6,459 bases of DNA from Alcaligenaceae bacterium (GTDB lineage: Bacteria; Pseudomonadota; Gammaproteobacteria; Burkholderiales; Burkholderiaceae), in contig CANBUF010000122.1 in NCBI GenBank assembly GCA_947372575.1, positions 1 to 6,459 of the forward strand, read 5' to 3'. The translations under genes and the position numbers were made by a program. The notes under the pieces were generated by a model that saw only the letters and a program-made list of their open reading frames with translations, was not told the DNA's origin and ran no database searches. Below are positions 1 to 5,220 of the stretch, piece by piece (position 1 is the stretch's first letter; each line of letters starts with the position of its first letter).

Positions 1-826
1 CAATGCAGGACCCGGCTTGCTCATGCACCTCAAACCGGCCGGGGGACAAGCTCGCCAGGTCGGTCGTGCAATTGTCGACTACACCTTCCCTCCCGGTGAT
101 ATGGCGCGCGTCCCTGTCATCGGCATTACCGGCACGCGCGGCAAAACCATGACGGGCCGTATGCTGTTTCGCCTGTTGAGCCTGCATGGCTTGCGCACCG
201 GGCTGGCAAGCAGTGATGGGCTGTTTGTTGATCGGCGCACGCTGGTTGCCGCCGACTGTGCGAATGCCGAGCATGCACGCAAGATCCTGCTAAACCGCGA
301 AGTGCAGGCGGTCATCATTGAGAATGGCTGCCAGCAGATTCTCAATGAAGGACTGGCCTACGAAAGATGTGAAGTCGGCATCATCACCAACATCGACTGG
401 TCCGAGGACCTCTCGAGCCACGCTGTGCTCGATGAACAAGAGCGCGTCATGGTTTACCGCACACAAATGGATGTCGTGCTGCCGACAGGCATGGCTGTCC
501 TCAATGCAGACGATCCCCGAGTCATTGCTCTGGCGCAATTCTGCGACGGACAGATCACACTGTTTAGCAAACACCCCAAGTCAGAGGGTATCGTGGCACA
601 CCTCGCCACGGGTGGACGAGCCGTCTTTATTGATCATGGCCAGCTGGTATTGGCGCATGGCACCGCCCGAACTAACCTCTGCAGCATTTCAAGCATACCC
701 GCAACCAGTCAGGCAAGTAACACCGCACAGATGTATAACGTGCTGGCCGCGGCAGGTGCTGCGTGGGCACTTGGACTTTCTTCGGATCTCATCGATGCCG
801 GTCTGGTGAGTTTTGTATCCGATTGA
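1..826 (+). CDS. cphA': Cyanophycin synthetase-like protein CphA' (3' part, left edge cuts the gene), Mur-ligase domain degenerate and C-terminally short
   Basis: Open from the left edge (first full codon at 2) to TGA at 824-826, giving 274 visible residues. It begins with NAGPGLLMHL, which aligns with NAAPGLRMHL at the end of the ATP-grasp domain of the neighbouring CphA; the TTG at 17 and ATG at 23 are therefore internal and the true start lies outside. The rest aligns clearly with the central Mur-ligase domain of CphA (for example RVPVIGITGTRGKT, EGLAYERCEVGIITNI, AAWALGL). The P-loop is kept as GTRGKTMT (131-154), but the E-T-A-R-G-G motif is ENGCQQ (320-337) and the DHLG motif is replaced by EDLSSH (404-421). 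The protein stops just after SFVSD, where CphA continues for about 154 residues, so the terminal Mur-ligase lobe is absent. Known: Burkholderiales often carry a shorter cphA' beside cphA. Inferred: arginine-ligating activity is lost; an ATP-grasp activity cannot be judged from this fragment. No frameshifted remainder of the missing lobe was seen downstream. Confidence 0.87.
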   Translation, partial: NAGPGLLMHLKPAGGQARQVGRAIVDYTFPPGDMARVPVIGITGTRGKTMTGRMLFRLLSLHGLRTGLASSDGLFVDRRTLVAADCANAEHARKILLNREVQAVIIENGCQQILNEGLAYERCEVGIITNIDWSEDLSSHAVLDEQERVMVYRTQMDVVLPTGMAVLNADDPRVIALAQFCDGQITLFSKHPKSEGIVAHLATGGRAVFIDHGQLVLAHGTARTNLCSISSIPATSQASNTAQMYNVLAAAGAAWALGLSSDLIDAGLVSFVSD

Positions 827-950
827 AATGGGATTATTCACTATGGCTCTGCTCGAAGTGGCCTGCACAGTAAAAAGCTACGCTACTATTTTTCTGCACC
901 TCATTGTTTCTCTTTAACGATTTAGACTGACTGCACTTACAGGAATACAT
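827..950 (+). other. Spacer between cphA' and cphA
   Basis: 124 nt without an accepted gene. It carries the cphA Shine-Dalgarno AGGA (941-944). A 24-codon reading frame (843-917) with a hydrophobic C-terminal half lies in it, preceded by GGGA at 830-833 with long (9 nt) spacing; it is not called as a gene. A TACTAT box at 884-889 resembles a -10 element but no fitting -35 was found. No convincing intrinsic terminator was seen, which leaves a cphA'-cphA transcript possible. Confidence 0.5.
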
Positions 951-3524
951 ATGGACGTGTCTCGCATTCGCGCCTTGCGCGGCCCCAATCTCTGGAGCCG
1001 CCAAACTGCCATTGAGGCTGTGATTACTTGCAAAGGGGTCGAATGCGACCTGGATCAGATCCCTGACTTTGCCACAAGACTGCGGGCGCGCTTTCCTGAT
1101 GTCAAACCTTTACGTCCCTATGGTCACAAAGACCCGATTTCACTGGCACACGCTATGGAAGCCGTGGCGCTGGGCTTGCAAGCGAAGGCCGGATGCCCAG
1201 TGGCGTTTAGTCAGACTTTTGCCACGCCTGACCCAGAGAGCTTTCAGGTGGTCGTGCAATACACAGAGGAGCCCGTTGGGCGCCTGGCCTTTGACCTGGC
1301 CGAGGCCTTGATTATGGCCACCCTCGCGAACGAGCCTTTCGACATCAAGCACGCTATGGATCGCCTGCGCGAACTCGACGAAGATGTCAGACTGGGGCCC
1401 AGCACCGGCTCAATCGTCAACGCCGCAACAGCACGCGGTATTCCCTATCGCCGCCTGACCGAGGGTAGTCTGGTGCAGTTTGGCTGGGGCAGCAAACAGC
1501 GCCGGATCCAGGCCGCCGAAACCGGTAATACCAGCGCGATCGCCGAAGCCATCGCCCAGGATAAAGACCTGACCAAGATGCTGCTCGACGCGGCAGGTGT
1601 GCCTGTCCCCAAGGGGCATGTCGTTGCAAGCGAAGAAGATGCATGGAAAATCGCTACAAAGATTGGCCTGCCAGTGGTACTCAAACCGCGCGATGGTAAT
1701 CAGGGCAAAGGCGTCGCCGTCAACATCGAAACACGCGAGCAACTCAATGCAGCGTTTACGGTGGCCTCGAGTATCAGTCGTGATGTGATTGTCGAGCAAT
1801 ACATTCCCGGACATGATTTCCGTATGCTGGTCATCGGTAACCAGTTGATCGCAGCCGCGCGCCGCGATCCACCGCAAGTCATTGGTGATGGCAAGCAAAC
1901 GATTCGTCAACTGGTCGATCTGGTCAATACCGATCCACTCAGAGGTGACGGACACGCCACACCGCTGACTAAAATCAAGTTTGACGATATTGCGCTGGCA
2001 ACCCTCGCCAATCAGAATCTAAACGCTGAATCCATCCCCGAAAAGGGCAAACGTATTCTGTTGCGTAACAATGCAAATCTGAGTACAGGTGGCAGCGCCA
2101 CAGACGTCACTGACGAGGTGCATCCTGAACTGGCTGCACGCATCGTGACTGCCGCACAGATGGTGGGACTCGATATTGCAGGCGTGGATCTTGTCGCTGA
2201 GACCGTCATCAAGCCCATGGAGGAGCAGCGTGCCGGCATCGTTGAGATCAACGCCGCACCTGGCTTGCGCATGCACTTGAGCCCCTCCTTTGGTAAGGCG
2301 CGTCCGGTCGGCGAGGCCATTGTCTCGACCATGTTTGCTGAAGGCGAGAACGCACGTATCCCCGTGGTTGCTGTCGCGGGCACCAATGGCAAAACAACAA
2401 CTGTTCGCCTGACTGCGCATTTGCTGGGCGTAAAGGGCCAGTGCGTCGGCATGACCAATTCTGATGGCGTCTATATCGGACAACGCTGCATCGATACAGG
2501 TGACTGCAGTGGCCCACGCAGCGCGCGCAACGTCTTGCTACATCCTGGCGTTGACGCGGCCGTGTTTGAAACCGCTCGCGGAGGCATCTTGCGCGAGGGC
2601 CTGGCCTTTGACAAATGCGACGTTGCCATCGTCACAAATATCGGGATGGGAGACCATCTGGGCATGAACTTCATCAGCACGGTTGACACGCTCGCGCTCG
2701 TCAAGCGCGTCATTGTGCAAAACGTCGCCACACATGGCGCTGCAGTTTTGAATGCAATGGATCCCCTGGTGGCCAAGATGGCCGACTCCTGCCCAGGTAG
2801 CGTGATTTTCTTTTCTATTGATAGTCACAACACTGTGCTCAACACACACCGTGCTCAGGGCAAGCGTGTGGTCTACCACGACGGCATCCACATCATTTGT
2901 TCCGAAGCTGGACAGGAACACCGGATCGCACTGAAGTCGATCCCGCTGACGCGCAATGGCACGATTGGATTCCAGATCGAAAACGCCATGGCTTCGATCG
3001 CGGCAGCCTGGGCACTCAATCTAGACTGGCATACCATTGAAGCGGGTCTGTCGACCTTTGTGAATGATGCCCAGACTGCTCCAGGCAGATTTAATGTCTT
3101 TGAGTACCGCGGTGCGACAGTGATTGCCGACTACGGTCACAATCCGGATGCAATCCTGGCGCTCGTTCCCGCCATTGAAAGCATCCCGGCGACTCGACGC
3201 ATAGTGGTGATCAGTGGCGCGGGTGATCGGCGCGATGAAGACATTTCACGCCAGACTGAGATTCTGGGCGAAATCTTTGATGAGGCCATTCTCTATCAGG
3301 ATCAATGCCAGCGTGGTCGCGAAGACGGCGAAGTCCTCGCACTGCTCCAGCAGGGTTTGCAAAACGTCACACGCACCCGAGAGATTCAAGAGATTCATGG
3401 CGAGTTTCTCGCTATTGACACCGCACTGGCCAAACTTGGGCCTGGAGAGCTTTGTCTGATTCTGATTGATCAGGTGCAAGAAGCTCTAGACCATATCGCC
3501 ATGCGCATTGCGCAACCAGCGTAA
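951..3524 (+). CDS. cphA: Cyanophycin synthetase CphA, full length (857 aa)
   Basis: Cytoplasmic enzyme that elongates cyanophycin by alternately adding L-aspartate to the backbone and L-arginine to the aspartate side-chain carboxylate, using ATP for each step. The length is normal for the family (roughly 850-900 aa). Order of domains: N-terminal domain (about 1-160); ATP-grasp domain (about 165-475) with the nucleotide-binding segment K245-P-R-D-G-N-Q-G-K-G and the metal-binding E432-I-N-A-A-P-G; Mur-ligase domain (about 476-857) with P-loop G477-T-N-G-K-T-T-T, E540-T-A-R-G-G, D568-H-L-G, D727-Y-G-H-N-P and S755-G-A-G-D-R-R-D. All these motifs are intact, so both half-reactions should work. 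The ATG at 951 follows AGGA at 941-944 with 6 nt spacing, and the first residues (MDVSRIRALRGPNLW) are the usual family N-terminus. It follows cphA' after 124 nt on the same strand, so co-transcription is possible. It converges with phaR. No cyanophycinase gene is present in the window. Confidence 0.97.
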   Translation: MDVSRIRALRGPNLWSRQTAIEAVITCKGVECDLDQIPDFATRLRARFPDVKPLRPYGHKDPISLAHAMEAVALGLQAKAGCPVAFSQTFATPDPESFQVVVQYTEEPVGRLAFDLAEALIMATLANEPFDIKHAMDRLRELDEDVRLGPSTGSIVNAATARGIPYRRLTEGSLVQFGWGSKQRRIQAAETGNTSAIAEAIAQDKDLTKMLLDAAGVPVPKGHVVASEEDAWKIATKIGLPVVLKPRDGNQGKGVAVNIETREQLNAAFTVASSISRDVIVEQYIPGHDFRMLVIGNQLIAAARRDPPQVIGDGKQTIRQLVDLVNTDPLRGDGHATPLTKIKFDDIALATLANQNLNAESIPEKGKRILLRNNANLSTGGSATDVTDEVHPELAARIVTAAQMVGLDIAGVDLVAETVIKPMEEQRAGIVEINAAPGLRMHLSPSFGKARPVGEAIVSTMFAEGENARIPVVAVAGTNGKTTTVRLTAHLLGVKGQCVGMTNSDGVYIGQRCIDTGDCSGPRSARNVLLHPGVDAAVFETARGGILREGLAFDKCDVAIVTNIGMGDHLGMNFISTVDTLALVKRVIVQNVATHGAAVLNAMDPLVAKMADSCPGSVIFFSIDSHNTVLNTHRAQGKRVVYHDGIHIICSEAGQEHRIALKSIPLTRNGTIGFQIENAMASIAAAWALNLDWHTIEAGLSTFVNDAQTAPGRFNVFEYRGATVIADYGHNPDAILALVPAIESIPATRRIVVISGAGDRRDEDISRQTEILGEIFDEAILYQDQCQRGREDGEVLALLQQGLQNVTRTREIQEIHGEFLAIDTALAKLGPGELCLILIDQVQEALDHIAMRIAQPA

Positions 3525-3561
3525 CAGAGGGGCTTTGTTGAAATAACGGGGTCCGAATAAC

Positions 3562-3602
3562 AAAACCCCTCACTGCGCGTTCTTCAGGCAATGAGGGGGT
3601 TT
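3562..3602 (-). terminator. Hairpin terminator, usable from both sides, better for the pha strand
   Basis: The arms AAACCCCTCA (3563-3572) and TGAGGGGGTTT (3592-3602) pair over 10 bp with one bulged G and enclose a 19-nt loop. Read on the - strand the stem is followed by TTTTGTTATT, a reasonable U-rich tail for ending the phaC-phaB-phaR transcript. Read on the + strand, 38 nt after the cphA stop, only TTT follows before GGG, so termination of cphA may be weaker. The placement between two convergent genes fits a shared terminator. Confidence 0.7.
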
Positions 3603-3627
3603 GGGTAGCTGCTGCAAGGCGGCACCA

Positions 3628-3704
3628 GGCAATTACAGGGCAATTACAGGGCAAGTACAGGGCAAGTACAGGGCAAGTACAGGGCAAGTACAAGCAACGT
3701 ACAG
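3628..3704. repeat. 11-bp direct tandem repeat array, about seven units
   Basis: Units read as GGCAATTACAG at 3628 and 3639, GGCAAGTACAG at 3650, 3661 and 3672, GGCAAGTACAA at 3683, and a diverged GCAACGTACAG at 3694-3704. The units are head to tail with no spacers. The period of 11 bp is close to one helical turn and is not a multiple of three. The reverse complement of each unit contains TTGC. The array lies beyond the phaR stop and before the shared hairpin, so it would be transcribed as part of the phaR 3' untranslated region. Function unknown. Confidence 0.95.
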
Positions 3705-3773
3705 CCCTGACAGCAGTCTTCTAAGACGATACGACGACTTGTGATCAGAGGTCTGCGTGCAAAGTTCCCACAA

Positions 3774-4340
3774 TTACTTAGCTTTATCCCCAGCCCCGGG
3801 GATAGGAAAAGGAAACCCTGGGAACATGCCCTTGGACTGCTCCTGCATCTTGTCCTGCATCTGTGCGAACAGCGTCTTACTCTGTTCCACATAACTATTC
3901 ATCATGTTCTGCACCATGGGTGTCTGCACACTCATGAACTGCGTCCAGTTCTCAGGTGCGAACTGGTTTGCCCCATACAGTCCTTTGGACTGCTCTGCCA
4001 TCCGATCCTGAATATCCGAAAAAGCCTGAATATTTTTTTCGAGATAGGAACCCATGACCCCTTGCATCGCATGACCATAAAAACGAATCACATGTGCAAG
4101 CATCGTTGAAGAAAACATGGGTACCCCACCGCTCTCTTCTTCGAGGATGATCTGCAGCATGATGCTGCGCGTCAAATCCTCCGAGGACTTAGCGTCAACC
4201 ACTTTAAAAGCTTCGTGGTCGAGAACGAGCTGTTTGACATCGGCCAGCGTAATGTAAGTGCTGGTCTGCGTGTCGTACAGCCGTCGGTTGGGATACTTCT
4301 TAATCAGACGCACGGATACGTCTGGTGATGCTTCAGTCAT
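3774..4340 (-). CDS. phaR: PHB-responsive transcriptional regulator PhaR (188 aa)
   Basis: Cytoplasmic DNA-binding repressor of phasin (phaP) and of its own gene that is released when it binds polyhydroxybutyrate. The N-terminal PHB/PHA accumulation regulator DNA-binding domain is obvious at about residues 11-75, opening with RLIKKYPNRRLYDTQTSTYI, which is nearly identical in Cupriavidus PhaR. Two PHB-accumulation repeats follow (about 78-120 and 122-170), with phasin-like amphipathic, Met- and Gln-rich helices such as YVEQSKTLFAQMQDKMQEQS. The C-terminus is a short Pro/Gly-rich tail ending GDKAK. The start was placed at the ATG 4338-4340 because GGGGAA (4345-4350) precedes it and this leaves about ten residues before the conserved domain, as in Cupriavidus; ATGs at 4352 and 4376 would lengthen it to 192 or 200 aa but lack a Shine-Dalgarno. 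It lies 46 nt downstream of phaB and is probably in the same transcript. The function is firm; the start is less so. Confidence 0.93.
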   Translation of the reverse strand: MTEASPDVSVRLIKKYPNRRLYDTQTSTYITLADVKQLVLDHEAFKVVDAKSSEDLTRSIMLQIILEEESGGVPMFSSTMLAHVIRFYGHAMQGVMGSYLEKNIQAFSDIQDRMAEQSKGLYGANQFAPENWTQFMSVQTPMVQNMMNSYVEQSKTLFAQMQDKMQEQSKGMFPGFPFPIPGAGDKAK

Positions 4341-4344
4341 TGGG

Positions 4345-4350
4345 TTCCCC
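4345..4350 (-). promoter_or_regulatory. Probable phaR ribosome binding site
   Basis: GGGGAA on the - strand, 4 nt ahead of the ATG at 4338-4340. It is an imperfect Shine-Dalgarno but the only purine-rich candidate; the in-frame ATGs further upstream have AT-rich or unrelated sequence before them. Confidence 0.5.
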
Positions 4351-4386
4351 ATGATACTAATTTTGCTTAAAAACAAACATCAGGCG

Positions 4387-5124
4387 TTAGCCCATATGCA
4401 AGCCGCCGTTGAGGGAAAAATCCGCACCGGTCGAAAACCCTGCGTCCTCGGAAGCGATCCAGGCAACGATTGAGGCAATTTCTTCTGGGCGTCCCAGACG
4501 TTTGACCGGAATCGTTGCAACGATTTTCTCGAGAACATCCGGACGAATCGCACGCACCATGTCCGTGCCAATGTAGCCTGGCGAAACAGTATTGACTGTG
4601 ACACCTTTGCTGGCGACCTCAAGGGCGACTGACATTGTAAAACCGTGAATTCCGGCTTTTGCTGTTGCGTAGTTTGCCTGACCGAACTGACCTTTTTGAC
4701 CATTGACCGAACTGATGTTGATAATGCGGCCAAACCCACGATCTACCATGCCGTCAATCACTTGTTTGGTGACGTTAAACAGGCTGTTCAAATTGGTATC
4801 CATCACTGCACGCCAGTCATCGGCCGTCATCTTGCGAAACACGCCATCACGCGTAATACCGGCATTATTGACAAGTACGTCAACAGGACCATGTTCATCT
4901 ACGACTTTCTTGAACGCAGCCTCGGTTGAGGCCCAGTCAGAAACGTTGCCCACAGAGGCGTAAAACTTATAACCGAGTGCTGCCTGCTCATCAAGCCATT
5001 GCTTGAAATCACGGCTTGGACCACATCCGGCAATCACTGTCATGCCTTCTTTGGAGAGACGCTGACAAATTGCAGTCCCAATGCCGCCCATACCACCCGT
5101 CACATACGCAATTTTTGCACTCAT
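4387..5124 (-). CDS. phaB: NADPH-type acetoacetyl-CoA reductase PhaB (245 aa)
   Basis: Short-chain dehydrogenase/reductase that reduces acetoacetyl-CoA to (R)-3-hydroxybutyryl-CoA, the monomer for PHA synthase. The Rossmann nucleotide motif T9-G-G-M-G-G-I-G is present, as is the NNAG structural motif (VLVNNAGITRDGVF), and the catalytic triad Ser139, Tyr152, Lys156 sits in NISSVNGQKGQFGQANYATAK. The C-terminus GFSTGADFSLNGGLHMG matches Cupriavidus PhaB, which is 246 aa. The start was placed at the ATG 5122-5124 because GAGGAG (5131-5136) sits 6 nt before it and the resulting MSAKIAYVTGG matches the family N-terminus; an in-frame ATG 7 codons upstream (5145) would place the Shine-Dalgarno inside the gene. 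One residue is missing after A-G-C-G-P relative to Cupriavidus, in the loop near the cofactor ribose phosphate. It lies 94 nt after phaC and 46 nt before phaR, all on one strand. Confidence 0.96.
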   Translation of the reverse strand: MSAKIAYVTGGMGGIGTAICQRLSKEGMTVIAGCGPSRDFKQWLDEQAALGYKFYASVGNVSDWASTEAAFKKVVDEHGPVDVLVNNAGITRDGVFRKMTADDWRAVMDTNLNSLFNVTKQVIDGMVDRGFGRIINISSVNGQKGQFGQANYATAKAGIHGFTMSVALEVASKGVTVNTVSPGYIGTDMVRAIRPDVLEKIVATIPVKRLGRPEEIASIVAWIASEDAGFSTGADFSLNGGLHMG

Positions 5125-5130
5125 ATTGCT

Positions 5131-5136
5131 CTCCTC
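5131..5136 (-). promoter_or_regulatory. phaB ribosome binding site
   Basis: GAGGAG on the - strand, 6 nt before the ATG at 5122-5124. It decides the start: the upstream in-frame ATG at 5143-5145 precedes this strong Shine-Dalgarno and has no comparable one of its own. Confidence 0.85.
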
Positions 5137-5190
5137 ATGCCGCAACCAAACTACTCATAAGTTTTGATTGAGCGACCGCTTTTTTATTTA

Positions 5191-5220
5191 AACCATACCC
5201 CGCGCGGCGAAGGGGTGGTT
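5191..5220 (-). other. Hairpin at the phaC stop codon
   Basis: On the - strand AACCACCCC pairs with GGGGTATGGTT (9 bp with a 2-nt bulge, 10-nt GC-rich loop). The base of the stem overlaps the phaC TAA (5219-5221). The stem is followed on the - strand by TTAAATAAAAAA, not by a U-run, so it does not look like a normal intrinsic terminator. It could be a transcript-stability or processing element between phaC and phaB. Pairing is read by eye only. Confidence 0.4.

Larger units (their letters stand above)
3525..3773. other. Convergent intergenic region between cphA and phaR
   Basis: 249 nt hold the hairpin terminator and the 11-bp repeat array described separately. The remaining 69 nt next to phaR (3705-3773) contain a short perfect palindrome, GTCTTCTAAGAC, without a T-run and no recognisable gene. 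Short reading frames crossing the repeats on the - strand only translate the repeat and are not credible genes. Confidence 0.7.

Noticed and set aside
318..809. A 163-codon forward frame overlapping cphA'
   Set aside because: It is in a different frame from the one matching the Mur-ligase family over its full length; the product resembles nothing known.
866..895. Intrinsic terminator after cphA' (AAAAAGC...GCT...ATTTTT)
   Set aside because: The GC part of the stem is only three base pairs with a three-nt loop and the remaining pairing is interrupted; too weak to support.
884..928. A sigma-70 promoter for cphA
   Set aside because: TACTAT (884-889) and TTGTTT (904-909) each resemble single elements but no pair has acceptable spacing.
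827..950. Frameshifted remainder of the cphA' C-terminal lobe
   Set aside because: No trace of the D-Y-G-H-N-P or S-G-A-G-D-R-R-D segments in any forward frame, and the spacer is far too short for 154 codons.
2012..2517. Antisense reading frames of 89-154 codons inside cphA
   Set aside because: They lie wholly within a gene with intact conserved motifs, and their composition is that of a complement-strand shadow in GC-rich coding DNA.
3628..3704. CRISPR array
   Set aside because: Units are 11 bp and directly abut without spacers; no cas genes are present.
3718..3729. Palindrome GTCTTCTAAGAC as an operator or terminator
   Set aside because: It is short, has a two-nt centre and no T-run, and is far from any promoter; chance occurrence is likely.
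3412..3892. Reading frames on the - strand crossing the 11-bp repeats, encoding Cys/Pro/Leu-rich repeats
   Set aside because: The peptide is a by-product of the tandem DNA repeat; the frames overlap the ends of cphA and phaR and have no ribosome binding site or family resemblance.
4645..4963. Forward-strand frames opposite phaB
   Set aside because: They are shadows of phaB with no Shine-Dalgarno and no recognisable domain.
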